The notes under the pieces were generated by a model. That model was not told the origin of the DNA. It searched no databases and saw only the letters and a list, made by a program, of their open reading frames with translations. The position numbers were made by a program, and so were the translations under genes. From the NCBI GenBank assembly GCA_001899635.1, contig MKVQ01000041.1, positions 62,001 through 126,000 of the forward strand: a DNA stretch of 64,000 nucleotides. Reading direction: 5' to 3'. Source of the stretch: Myxococcales bacterium 68-20 (lineage in GTDB: Bacteria; Myxococcota_A; Polyangia; Polyangiales; Polyangiaceae). Every line of letters starts with the position of its first letter. The stretch's first letter is position 1. Shown here in pieces: positions 16,815 through 25,849 of this stretch.

Positions 16815-18170
16815 ATGGATTGCGAGAAGTTCGAACCCCTGTTGCTCGACGAGCTCTATGAAGAGCTGGATGAGCTCACGAGCGCTGCCGTCAAGCGGCA
16901 CGTGTCGGGGTGCGCTCGCTGCGCGTCGATCCTCGGGGACATGACGGCCACCCGACGCGCCGTCTCCCTCCCCCTCGTCCCCGCCCCCGAGGGCCTCGAA
17001 GATCGGATCCTCGCTGCCGCGAAGGAGGCTCAGAAGGTCGTCCCGATCAAGAGCCGCATGTCGCGCGCGCTCTCCATCGCCGGGAGCTGGGCGATGCGTC
17101 CGCAGACGGCGATGGCCGCCGTCTTCCTCCTCATGATCGGCACGAGCGCGTTCCTCATTCGTTCGAAGAATTACGCGAGCAGGGACGCGGCGGTCTCCGT
17201 GACCGTCGCCGGCGCCCCTGCCCCTCTCGAAGAGGTGGCCTCGGAGAGAGAGTCCCTCGACGACAAGGCGGCGGCGACCGCGCACGGACCGACCCCGTCG
17301 AACTTCGCGCGCCCGCCCGCACCGATGCCGTCCACGCTTGCGTTCGCCGAGGCGGACGACAACAACGGGCCGCTCGATCGCCTGACCGGCGGCGCGGCAC
17401 GCGACAAGTCGAAGAAGGAAGCCACGAGCGACCCGTTCGCGAGCGCCTTCGGTGGAGACACGAAGGGCTTCGCAGCTCCGCCGGCCACGGCGACGGCCTC
17501 GCCGACGATGCCCGCGGCGGCCGCGGCGCGCGCGGAGGTCGCGAACGCGAGCGTGCCCGCGGGCGCGCCGGGCGCGGCCTACGACGGTCTCTCTCAGACC
17601 CCTCCGCCTCCGCCTGCAGCCAAGCCCGCTGGGGGGCCCGCCGGGGGGAAGGACGCGCAGGATCCGTTCAGCCTCGGCGCGGCGGCCTTCCGAGCGCGCA
17701 ACTTCGCCGAAGCGACGAGGCAGTTCGACGTTGCGGCGCAGAGCGGCGACTCGAACGCGGCGCTCTGGGCGGCGGAGAGCACGCGCGAAGGCCAGGGCTG
17801 CGCAGTCGCGCTCGGGCGCTTCGATCAGCTCGCGCATCGCGCAGCGGGCTCATGGGCAGGCAACGAGTCATCGCTCCGCGCTGCGCGCTGCCAGATCGCG
17901 ATGGGCCAGCTCGACGCCGCGCGCGCGCGCCTCGACAGCCTCGCCCACGTGCCCTCGCACCAGCATGCCGCGCAGACGGCGCTCGACGAGCTGAACCAGG
18001 TCGCCGCTCGCAAGGCCGGCGGGGCCGGGGCGGCAGGGGGCGCCGTGGCGGCACCGAAACGCGCGGCTTCCCCCGCCGCACGTCCCGCGTCGCCCGCACG
18101 GGCGCCGGCCGAGGCGCGGGAGCAGGAGCAGCAGCAGAAGAAGGCTCTCGACCACGCGAACGGCTACTGA
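16815..18170 (+). CDS. membrane anti-sigma factor: zf-HC2 domain, one helix, TPR-like tail
   Basis: A 451-residue protein. The N-terminus carries a zinc-binding anti-sigma motif (KRHVSGCARCASIL, H-x3-C-x2-C). One membrane helix follows (AAVFLLMIGTSAFLI, near residue 100), then a long Ala/Pro-rich periplasmic linker and, from about 300, two TPR-like pairs (GAAAFRARNFAEATRQFDVA). The ATG at 16815 starts MDCEKFEP, directly before the zinc finger. It should bind and silence the ECF factor encoded upstream. The periplasmic TPR part may sense the signal. Such fusions are frequent in Myxococcota. Confidence 0.87.
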   Translation: MDCEKFEPLLLDELYEELDELTSAAVKRHVSGCARCASILGDMTATRRAVSLPLVPAPEGLEDRILAAAKEAQKVVPIKSRMSRALSIAGSWAMRPQTAMAAVFLLMIGTSAFLIRSKNYASRDAAVSVTVAGAPAPLEEVASERESLDDKAAATAHGPTPSNFARPPAPMPSTLAFAEADDNNGPLDRLTGGAARDKSKKEATSDPFASAFGGDTKGFAAPPATATASPTMPAAAAARAEVANASVPAGAPGAAYDGLSQTPPPPPAAKPAGGPAGGKDAQDPFSLGAAAFRARNFAEATRQFDVAAQSGDSNAALWAAESTREGQGCAVALGRFDQLAHRAAGSWAGNESSLRAARCQIAMGQLDAARARLDSLAHVPSHQHAAQTALDELNQVAARKAGGAGAAGGAVAAPKRAASPAARPASPARAPAEAREQEQQQKKALDHANGY

Positions 18171-18175
18171 GCGTC

Positions 18176-18835
18176 ATGCCGACGACGCCGGTGGTCGCCG
18201 CATGGTCGGAGCACGACGAGGCGCGGGCACTTCATCCGGTCGACCGGAGCGCGATCGGCACGACCGAGGCCGCTCGTTCGCTGGTGCTCGAGCTGTTCGG
18301 TGCCGGCGCGCCCGCGCGCGATCTCTTCAACGCGTGTGCTCGGCTCGGCGCGCTGCTCGCCGAGGCCGGTGCATCGCCGTCGCTCGCTGCTGGAACGATC
18401 GACAATGCAGCTCGCGCGCTGTCGGACCGCGGCGCGCCGTTCGACGCCGCGCGCCTCCCAGCGGCCCGCGCATCGCTCGTGGAGGGCTATGTCGCTGCCG
18501 TGCGCGCTGCCGAGCACGCAGCGGGGCTCGCCTCGTGGGAGTACCCGGCGTGTGCGGTTCCTCTCGGAGACGACTCGGTCGCGATCGCTTGCGGACACCC
18601 CACGGATGACGGCGAGGCGCTCAGGGCATGGGCCGCGCGCGTCGTCGGCCGACTCGTGAAGGCGAAGGTCCGACGCGCAGTGCTCGCGGGAGCGAACGTC
18701 GCGACCGCCGAGATCGCAAGCGCCCTCGAGCTCGTCGGGATCGAGATCGCTGGTGGCGCCGCGCGCGATGGGCGTGAGGCGCCGCCCGCACCGGCCACGA
18801 CGAAGAGCTGGCTTCGCCTGCCCTGGCGCAGGTGA
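18176..18835 (+). CDS. unknown protein coupled to the sigma/anti-sigma pair
   Basis: A 219-residue protein with no signal peptide or membrane helix, rich in Ala, Arg and Leu and ending in a basic tail (SWLRLPWRR). It starts five bases after the anti-sigma stop in another frame, so it is very likely co-translated. The middle part (ACAVPLGDDSVAIACGHPTD) looks like an alpha/beta domain. I do not recognise the family; a cytosolic accessory of the sigma system is the simplest contextual guess. Confidence 0.7.
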   Translation: MPTTPVVAAWSEHDEARALHPVDRSAIGTTEAARSLVLELFGAGAPARDLFNACARLGALLAEAGASPSLAAGTIDNAARALSDRGAPFDAARLPAARASLVEGYVAAVRAAEHAAGLASWEYPACAVPLGDDSVAIACGHPTDDGEALRAWAARVVGRLVKAKVRRAVLAGANVATAEIASALELVGIEIAGGAARDGREAPPAPATTKSWLRLPWRR

Positions 18836-18836
18836 C

Positions 18837-18858
18837 CGGGCAGCCATCGAGCTGCCCG
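18837..18858 (+). terminator. hairpin after the sigma/anti-sigma operon
   Basis: An 8-bp perfect stem, CGGGCAGC with GCTGCCCG, and a six-base loop begin one base after the stop codon at 18835. No T-run follows, so its termination strength is uncertain. Confidence 0.5.
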
Positions 18859-19015
18859 CGCCGCTCCACGGCCCGACATCACCGCTGAATCACGCGCCCC
18901 TCCCCATCCGCCCGCGCCCCCACGCGCCCATCCCGCGCGGCGGCGGCGGACCACGGATCGACACACTGGATGGACGTGGCGCCCGAGAACCCGCTCATAC
19001 TAGAGTGACAAGGTC

Positions 19016-20815
19016 ATGGCGCGCTTCCTTCGGGCAGAAGGCTCCTTCCGGGCAGAGCAATCGTCTCGAACCGGTGGCTCGTTTCGAGGCTCCGCGCTCG
19101 TGTCCCTCGCGACGCTGGTCTTCGCCGCCGGTCTCTCCGTGGTCCCGGCATGCGGAACCGGAGACGAGCCGGTCCGCGCGGACATCGTCACGAGCTTCAC
19201 GGTGCCGCGTGGTGTCCTCGAGAAGGCCAAGCAGCTCGAGCTGCGCGTCCTCGACGGACAGGTCGCGTGCGACGATGCCACGGGCGCGGTGACGCTGCCC
19301 GGAGGTGACTCCGCTGCGCGCGAGATCGCCAAGAGCAACCTCGGTCAGCAAGGATGCCCGCCGAACGTGAAGTTCTGCGGCACCGTCTCGATCGAGAAGA
19401 GCGCAACGCCTCGAGTGTTCGAGGCGAAGGCGCGCGCCGGCTCGAACGTGCTCGCGGTCGGCTGCACGACGGCGACGATCGAGCAAGATGCGGTGCCGAT
19501 CTCGATCAAGATGTTCCGCTTCCTCGCGCCTGCCGTCTGCGGCGACGGCACGATCCAACCGACGGAGCAGTGCGAGCCCGGCGGGACGGATCTCTGCGAC
19601 GACACCTGTCAGTCGAACGAGATCCTGCTGTCGACCGGATCGGCCGGGAACAGGACATCGACGGGCAAGGCGGGCGACAAGACGGACCCGTTCTTCCTCT
19701 GGCCGCAGGGCACCGGTGACGGCGGGCGCTTCCTCGCCCTCTACTCGGATCGCGCCATGCCGAGCGGCGGCGGCACCGGCTCCCTGGAGGTCGGATTGCG
19801 GGTCATGGCCGACGATCTGTCGCCCGCGACGAGCCCGCCCGCGCTCGCGAGCGGATCGATCTTCCTTCCCAACGGAGGCGTCTTCCCTCCGGAGGCGACG
19901 CCACAACAGCAGTCGCTCCCGCAAGCGGCGCTGCTCGGCGGCAAGTACTACGTGGTCTTCCAGGATGACGTCGGCGCCACGCTCGACATCCACCTCCGCG
20001 TCATCAACAACCTCTTCCAGGCAGAAGGCACCACGCCGCTCGGGATCAACGGCGGCGACGCGGGGGAGCCCGGGAAGCAGAGCGCGCCGGCGATCGCGGC
20101 GGGCAGCGATCGCCTCTTCATCGCCTGGCAGGATGAGGCAGCGGGCACGATCGTCGGTCGAACGCTGAACGCGGCGCTGACGCTCGGAAGCCAGAACCAG
20201 ATCAGCACCGGCAACGGCAACACGCGACCGGCGCTCGCCGCGACGTCGAAGGGCTGGGTCGCGGTGTGGAAGAGCGATACGGGCATCAAGCTCCGCGCCA
20301 TCGACGAGAACGGCACGCCTTCGGGCGGCGAGCAGACGGTGAACGAGGGCGGCGGCGGAGCCGACGGCGGACGCGTCGCATCGCTGCCGGACGGCCGCTT
20401 CGCCGTGGTGTGGAGCAAGGGCGGAGACATCTTCGTCCAGCGTTACGACGAGCGCGGGATCCCGATCGCCGGCGATCAGGCCCAGCCCGTCAATGATGTC
20501 GTGACCGACGGCGACCAGACGCAGCCGACCATCGCCGCGACTCCTGCAGCCGGCGGCTCGTACGTCGTCGCATGGCATGATGCGAACAGCGGGCACGTCC
20601 ACGCGCGCTTCCTCGGCGGCACGTCGGGCTTCCTCTTCAACAACGTGAACGGCCAGGCGACCGAGTTCCAGGCGAGCCGCGTCGATGGTCGCGATCGCGC
20701 GGTGCCCGTGGCCGCCGTCGGCGGAAGCATGCCGTTCGTCGCGATCGGCTGGGAGGACAAGTCGTCCTCGAACGCCGGCATCGTCGTGCGCCGCTTCCCG
20801 CTCCCCAGCGACTGA
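19016..20815 (+). CDS. large lipoprotein with a Cys-rich motif and a propeller-like domain
   Basis: A 599-residue protein with a long basic leader and signal peptide ending in VVPAC, a lipobox. Residues about 180-200 (CGDGTIQPTEQCEPGG) match the short Cys-rich repeat frequent in myxobacterial surface proteins. The rest contains repeated blade-like phrases (APAIAAGSDRLFIAWQD, GRFAVVWSKGGDIFVQRYDE, GSYVVAWHDANSGHVHARFL), suggesting a beta-propeller. Function is unknown; outer-membrane or surface binding is inferred. It is monocistronic, with a 180-base upstream gap and a convergent gene downstream. Confidence 0.75.
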   Translation: MARFLRAEGSFRAEQSSRTGGSFRGSALVSLATLVFAAGLSVVPACGTGDEPVRADIVTSFTVPRGVLEKAKQLELRVLDGQVACDDATGAVTLPGGDSAAREIAKSNLGQQGCPPNVKFCGTVSIEKSATPRVFEAKARAGSNVLAVGCTTATIEQDAVPISIKMFRFLAPAVCGDGTIQPTEQCEPGGTDLCDDTCQSNEILLSTGSAGNRTSTGKAGDKTDPFFLWPQGTGDGGRFLALYSDRAMPSGGGTGSLEVGLRVMADDLSPATSPPALASGSIFLPNGGVFPPEATPQQQSLPQAALLGGKYYVVFQDDVGATLDIHLRVINNLFQAEGTTPLGINGGDAGEPGKQSAPAIAAGSDRLFIAWQDEAAGTIVGRTLNAALTLGSQNQISTGNGNTRPALAATSKGWVAVWKSDTGIKLRAIDENGTPSGGEQTVNEGGGGADGGRVASLPDGRFAVVWSKGGDIFVQRYDERGIPIAGDQAQPVNDVVTDGDQTQPTIAATPAAGGSYVVAWHDANSGHVHARFLGGTSGFLFNNVNGQATEFQASRVDGRDRAVPVAAVGGSMPFVAIGWEDKSSSNAGIVVRRFPLPSD

Positions 20816-20846
20816 GCGGCTCCCAGCGCTCGATCGGGCGTGACGC

Positions 20847-21239
20847 TCAGTTCGGATCGCGCAGGTACGCGATCGTCAGGATCACGTCGACGAGACGCTC
20901 GCGGTCATGGGGCGTCAGATTGATGAAGCGGACTCCCATCCCGGGGTTCGGGTTGTCTCCGTCGGAGCGCACGGGATTCACCCACGCGACGTTGCCCTCG
21001 AGCTTGAAGCTCTCCGAGCCGGGCGGCGCGAACGTGAGCAGGAGACGCGTCCCCGTCGGCAGAGGCTCCGTCGTCCGGACGAAGATACCCATCGCGCTGA
21101 TGTTCGCGATCGAGGCGAAGAGGAAGTTGTCGGAGGCAACGCAGTCGACGGCCCACTCGACGTCGACGCGGTCGAAGGTGCGGCGGTCGGCGACGGCGTC
21201 GTCCATCGCTTCTAACGCTCGGTCGTCCTTACTGCTCAT
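20847..21239 (-). CDS. PilZ-domain protein (GMX/TIGR02266 type)
   Basis: A 130-residue single-domain protein that should bind cyclic di-GMP. It has the two ligand motifs: RRTFDR (RxxxR) followed by NISAMGIFV (N-x-S-x-x-G), then the barrel strands (GTRLLLTFAPP, VAWVNPV). The PGMGVRF ending is characteristic of the paralogous PilZ family expanded in Myxococcus. ATG 21239 is used because it precedes the charged N-terminus; an upstream frame would add 11 residues with no motif. In myxobacteria such proteins are linked to motility and surface polysaccharide, but no partner is adjacent here. Confidence 0.88.
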   Translation of the reverse strand: MSSKDDRALEAMDDAVADRRTFDRVDVEWAVDCVASDNFLFASIANISAMGIFVRTTEPLPTGTRLLLTFAPPGSESFKLEGNVAWVNPVRSDGDNPNPGMGVRFINLTPHDRERLVDVILTIAYLRDPN

Positions 21240-21454
21240 GTTGCAACTCACCCCCGACTGACGTTCGCGCATAGCCCGGGAGGATGATGGGCGCCAGCCG
21301 AAACGTTGCTCGTCGCGGTACCAGGCTGAGCCGGCGCGAGGCCTACGATCACGGGCACATGGACTGCTCCCGATCGCCCGCGGTGGTCGCCCGGGCCACC
21401 GCCGTGGTGGCCCAACCAGTAGTGCCCCGAGTCCCCCCGCGGCCGCGGTGCGAG

Positions 21455-24400
21455 CTACTGAACGCGCAGCGCTCCGCCGTTCACGCGGTTGTCGTTGTCG
21501 CTCGGTCCCGACTTCACCTTGAGGCGCGACTCACCGACGAAGAGACCAAACCAGAGGTTGTACGCGCCGGGGCTGAAGTTCGGCTCGAGACTGAACTCGT
21601 GGTCGTCCATCACGATGTCGTCCTTGAGCCAGAGCGACATCGGGTACTTGCCCTCGCAGACCTTGTGGTCTCCGTTGTGACGCCGGCGGAAGCCATCGAT
21701 GTGGATGAACATGTCCCACTCGGACTGCATCGGCGCGAGCACCTTGAAGTAGGTCCTCATGTGGTACTTCTTCCCCGGCGCGACGTGCTCGACCAGCTTC
21801 CCCGTCGAGTCCGTGATGTCGTAACCGAGCACCTCGAGCTTGTCCTCGAGGACGACCTCGAGCTTGCGCTGCGGCGTTGGCGGGGTCGCGAGAACGATGC
21901 GTGAGAGCGGGTTCTGGTTCTTCTCGCCGTCGGCGAGCGACGACGTGACGAGCACGATCTGGCTCGAACGAGCGTCGAGGACGGGGAGGTTCTGCCCGGT
22001 CCCGGTCCGCTCGCGATAGGCGCGGTTGAGGCGCGAGAGCTCCTCGGCGCGGACGGCGAGGAAGCGACGCGTGCCGTGCTCACCTCCCATCAGCCACTCG
22101 TAGGCGCTCTGCGTGTCCTTCAAGATGAGCGGCTGGCCACCGGCGTAATACGCCGCCGTCCGCCCGCCGACGCCGAAGAGCGCGAGCGGCTCCGAGCCCT
22201 TGTGCGTGCGCTGGTAGCTCTCGAAGATCTCCTTCGGGGAGAGCTGGTTCGCGAGCGCGGGGTAGTACGAGAAGCAGAGGACCGCCGAGACGGTCGCGCC
22301 GAAGAGCGCGAGGAACGCGGCTCGGCTCCCGCGGAAGAGGTCGCCGATGACCCCCAGCAGGAGGAAGAGGGCGACGCCCGACGGGATCGCGAGCGCGCCG
22401 GCGACGAGCGGGCGGAAGCCGAGCTTGTGCCACAGCACGACGAAGAGGATCGCCGGCACCTGCAGGTACATGAGCGGCGCGAGGATGAAGAGCGCGATCG
22501 GTCCGAGGCCGTCGTCGAGCTTGTCGTGGTCGACGACGAGCTTGCCGGTGATGAGCTTCGGCACCGTCTGGAAGAGGCGTCCTTCCTTGAGGCGCTGCGC
22601 GAGATCCTCGAACGGCTCGAAGCCGCGCGTCACCGTCCTGCCGATGCCCGCCTTCGCGCCGTCTTCCTTCGCGGGAGCGCTCTCTCGAGCCCCGCCCCGC
22701 TTCGCCGTGCGCGTTGCGCGATCGAAGGCCCACACCCAGACGTCGCACCAGAAGTAGACCGCGAAGATGGCGGCGAGCGGGGCGAACGCCGTGATCCACC
22801 ACGCGTTGAGGACCACGTCACGCATCTGGGAGCTGAGCTGCGGGAGCCACTTCGCGTGCTGCCGCGTGCCGATCCACACCGCGAGGCCGGCGAGCGATGC
22901 GCCGGCGACCATCGCGAAGTAGGCAAGCGCGAGCATGCCATCCCAGGCATCGCGGAGCGACAGGAGCACACGAAGGTAGCCCTTCGGCTCGAACGGCTCG
23001 CGTCGCGGATCCCTCTCCACCCACGTGAGGAACGCGATCCCGGCGAAGCCGACCAGGACCACGGTCCAGAGCGCGGTCGAGTGCGTCTTGAAGCTCTCGG
23101 GGAACGTCGCCCCCGAGGCCACGGAGAACGCGTGAAACGCCTTCTCCGGGATCTTGTTGAGCTCGTGGTGCATCAGCCCCAGGAGGACCGCGGTGCCCAC
23201 GCCCACCGCGAGCGACGGATGTGCGCCGCGCTCGTAGTCGCGAAGGGCGATCCCGCAGGCCGCCGCCATGACGGCAGGCGCCGAGAACGCGATGAGGTCA
23301 GCACGCGATGCCATCCAGCCGTGCGCGACGAACGCGAAGGCGGCGCCGACGAGCAGGGCGAGGCGCGCCTGGCTCTCTCGCGCGAACGCATCCGACCTCA
23401 CGCCCACGGGCGTCGCGAACATGCGGCCGAACGCGAACGGGACGAACGCGCTCCAAGGCGCGAGCGAGGGGGCCAGATGCCCGACCATGAAATCGAACGT
23501 CGGGTACTTCGACGGCGGCTTCATCAGCGCACCGGCGATCGGGACCGTCATGTCGTTGAAGTGGTCCGCGCTCAGCGCGAGGACGCCGCGAACGGCGAAC
23601 GTCGCTCCCACGAGCGCGGCGACCGCGCCGGCGATGTGCGCGAGCGCATCGAAACGCTGGCCATTCGCGATCGCGACGAGATAGGCCGCACCGATGGCGA
23701 GCGCAGGCACGCCCACGCCGATGATCGATCCGCGCGTGAAGTAGCCGGCGACGAGACCGATCGCAGCGAGCGCCACCCATGCCACTCGAACCGTCGAGTC
23801 ACGCGGGTCCCCTTCCCGCTTTCCGAACACGCCGACGGCAAGACCGCCGAACGACATCGCGAGGGCGGCCATCATGACGATGTCGCCGAGCATCGTGCGC
23901 GCCTGCACGAAGTAGAGGGGCATCGTCGTGAGCGCGACGGCCGAGAACACTGCAGCGCGCCGGTCGACGAGGCGCGCGACGAATCCGTAGGTCGCGAGGA
24001 CGCCGATGAGGCCCCAGAGGGCAAGCGGCGCTCGTCCCGCCCACTCGTGCAGGCCGAAGGTCTTGAAGCCGAGCGCGATCGACGTGAACGGCAGCTGCGG
24101 GCGGCCGAGGTCGTTGAGATGCGGAAGCGAGTTGTCGGCCCCCTCGAGCGCAAGGGCCGTCGCTCCGTGGAGGTTCAGCGCGATCCGGCGCGCGAGGTCG
24201 GCAACGTTGAGCTCGTAGGGGTCCCAGAGGCCGCTCTTCGTGAGCGGCGGGAGGACGAAGAAGAAGAGCACCGGCAGCGCGATGGCGATCGCGAGCGGCA
24301 GCCACCGCGGACCGTGCGCGCCCTCGTCACCGACACTCTCGTCCGGAGACGGCTCGGGGTCCTCCGACGGATCGGGCTGACCGCTCTTCGCGCGGGTCAC

Positions 24401-24550
24401 GTCCGGTTCGGAAGCGTCGTCGGACGACGGCGGGGGCTCGCTTCGCCCGTCGCCTCCCGCAATCTCCCGTTCCGCCGCGTTCGCAGACGCCTCGCCGGCA
24501 GTCGACGAGTCCTCGGCATCATCCTTCGGGGGCGCTTCAGCTTCGGCCAT
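21455..24550 (-). CDS. GT39/ArnT-like polytopic glycosyltransferase
   Basis: A 1031-residue membrane protein. A disordered acidic N-terminus of about 85 residues precedes roughly a dozen hydrophobic helices. The first extracytoplasmic loop carries SGLWDPYELNVADLARRIA, with acidic residues where ArnT/PMT enzymes bind the lipid-linked sugar, followed by NDLGRPQLPF. The last 250 residues form a soluble periplasmic domain (VLGYDITDSTGKL, GAYNLWFGLFVGESRLKV). It probably transfers a sugar from a polyprenyl donor to lipid or protein. The long C-terminal domain and the acidic tail are additions to the usual size. ATG 24550 starts MAEAEAPP. It is divergent from era with 108 bases between. Confidence 0.8.
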   Translation of the reverse strand: MAEAEAPPKDDAEDSSTAGEASANAAEREIAGGDGRSEPPPSSDDASEPDVTRAKSGQPDPSEDPEPSPDESVGDEGAHGPRWLPLAIAIALPVLFFFVLPPLTKSGLWDPYELNVADLARRIALNLHGATALALEGADNSLPHLNDLGRPQLPFTSIALGFKTFGLHEWAGRAPLALWGLIGVLATYGFVARLVDRRAAVFSAVALTTMPLYFVQARTMLGDIVMMAALAMSFGGLAVGVFGKREGDPRDSTVRVAWVALAAIGLVAGYFTRGSIIGVGVPALAIGAAYLVAIANGQRFDALAHIAGAVAALVGATFAVRGVLALSADHFNDMTVPIAGALMKPPSKYPTFDFMVGHLAPSLAPWSAFVPFAFGRMFATPVGVRSDAFARESQARLALLVGAAFAFVAHGWMASRADLIAFSAPAVMAAACGIALRDYERGAHPSLAVGVGTAVLLGLMHHELNKIPEKAFHAFSVASGATFPESFKTHSTALWTVVLVGFAGIAFLTWVERDPRREPFEPKGYLRVLLSLRDAWDGMLALAYFAMVAGASLAGLAVWIGTRQHAKWLPQLSSQMRDVVLNAWWITAFAPLAAIFAVYFWCDVWVWAFDRATRTAKRGGARESAPAKEDGAKAGIGRTVTRGFEPFEDLAQRLKEGRLFQTVPKLITGKLVVDHDKLDDGLGPIALFILAPLMYLQVPAILFVVLWHKLGFRPLVAGALAIPSGVALFLLLGVIGDLFRGSRAAFLALFGATVSAVLCFSYYPALANQLSPKEIFESYQRTHKGSEPLALFGVGGRTAAYYAGGQPLILKDTQSAYEWLMGGEHGTRRFLAVRAEELSRLNRAYRERTGTGQNLPVLDARSSQIVLVTSSLADGEKNQNPLSRIVLATPPTPQRKLEVVLEDKLEVLGYDITDSTGKLVEHVAPGKKYHMRTYFKVLAPMQSEWDMFIHIDGFRRRHNGDHKVCEGKYPMSLWLKDDIVMDDHEFSLEPNFSPGAYNLWFGLFVGESRLKVKSGPSDNDNRVNGGALRVQ

Positions 24551-24658
24551 GGCAAAGATCCGGGAAGAAAGGGCAGCGGTCAGCTCTACAGCAAACGGGC
24601 CGGCTCTCTCATACCGCATTCTTCGGTGGGCACGAAGCGTGGTAAACGTGCCGGTCCA

Positions 24659-25849
24659 ATGGCCGCCGGCGCCACGTCAACCAATCGATCATCCAAGCGC
24701 CCCCACCCCCGCGGGACCGGCGCTCCACGTCCGAACGCGAAGGCAGAGAAGGCAGACAAGGCTGCGAAGGCCGCAAACGCCCCGAAGGCAGAGCCTCGGA
24801 GCGAGCGAGCGCGACCGGAGAAGGCGCAACCGCGACCGGAGAAGGCGCGACCGCGCTCGGGTACGATCGCCCTCATCGGCCGGCCGAACGTCGGCAAGAG
24901 CACGCTCCTCAATGCGATGCTCGGGACGCGCCTCGCCATCACGAGCCACCACCCGCAGACGACGCGTGACCGGATCGCGGGGATCCTCACCGAGGGACGC
25001 ACGCAGTTCGTCTTCCTCGATACGCCCGGCCTGCACAAGCCGAAGAACCGCCTCGGTCAGCGCATGAACGACCTCGCGACGGGGACCGCGGCCGACGCGG
25101 ACGTCGTCCTTTTCGTCGTCGACATCGGTCCAGCGGCAGCCGCAGCGGCAGCGGCCGAGGTCCGACCGGACGACGTCGAGGCGGTCCGCGCCGTCCCGGA
25201 AGGCACGCCGGTCATTCTCGTCGTGAACAAGATCGACCGCATCGCGGAGAAGCAGAAGCTCCTCGAGGTCCTCCCGACCTACTCCGCGCTCCGCGACTTC
25301 GCCGCGATCGTCCCGATCAGCGCCAAGAAGCGGGACGGCACGAAGCGGCTCCTGAAGGAGATCGAGAACCTCCTCCCCGAAGGCGAGCACCTCTACCCGG
25401 AGGACGAGCTCTCCGATCGTCCGGTCCGCTTCTTCGTCGGTGAGCTCGTCCGTGAGCAGGTCCTCATGCGTACTCGGCAAGAGGTCCCGCACGGCGTGGC
25501 CGTCACCGTCGACGCCTTCGAGGAGGGCAAGAAGCTCACCCGCATCACGATCTCGGTCCACGTCGCGAAGGAGTCCCACAAGGGGATCATCATCGGGCAG
25601 GGCGGGAAGATGCTCGCCGCGGTCGGCACTGCTGCGCGCGAGCGCGCCGAGCGGCTCCTCGGGCAGAAAGTGCATCTCGACGTCCGCGTGAAGACCACGC
25701 CCGGGTGGTTCGACGATGCCGCGCGCCTCGTCGACCTCGGATACAGCAACGAGGACGGCAAGCCGAAGAAGAAGGCGCCCAAAGCACCTTCGCGAACCAA
25801 GCAGCGGGGGCTGCCGGGAGATACCCGGACGAATCGGAGCGCCGAATGA
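24659..25849 (+). CDS. era: GTPase Era with an N-terminal extension
   Basis: A 396-residue GTPase that binds the 16S rRNA 3' end during 30S maturation. The G1 motif is GRPNVGKST, G3 is DTPGLHKPKNRLGQRM and G4 is NKID; the KH domain contains HKGIIIGQGGKMLAAVGTAA. Era proteins are usually about 300 residues. This one adds some 70 residues of Lys/Ala/Pro/Arg before the G domain and a basic tail. The extension starts at ATG 24659, the first ATG in frame after the gap. Its stop overlaps the start of der (ATGA), so translation is coupled. Confidence 0.96.
   Translation: MAAGATSTNRSSKRPHPRGTGAPRPNAKAEKADKAAKAANAPKAEPRSERARPEKAQPRPEKARPRSGTIALIGRPNVGKSTLLNAMLGTRLAITSHHPQTTRDRIAGILTEGRTQFVFLDTPGLHKPKNRLGQRMNDLATGTAADADVVLFVVDIGPAAAAAAAAEVRPDDVEAVRAVPEGTPVILVVNKIDRIAEKQKLLEVLPTYSALRDFAAIVPISAKKRDGTKRLLKEIENLLPEGEHLYPEDELSDRPVRFFVGELVREQVLMRTRQEVPHGVAVTVDAFEEGKKLTRITISVHVAKESHKGIIIGQGGKMLAAVGTAARERAERLLGQKVHLDVRVKTTPGWFDDAARLVDLGYSNEDGKPKKKAPKAPSRTKQRGLPGDTRTNRSAE

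Noticed and set aside
22076-24658. Long plus-strand frame upstream of era
   Set aside because: It is the shadow of the glycosyltransferase gene; real Era sequence begins at ATG 24659.
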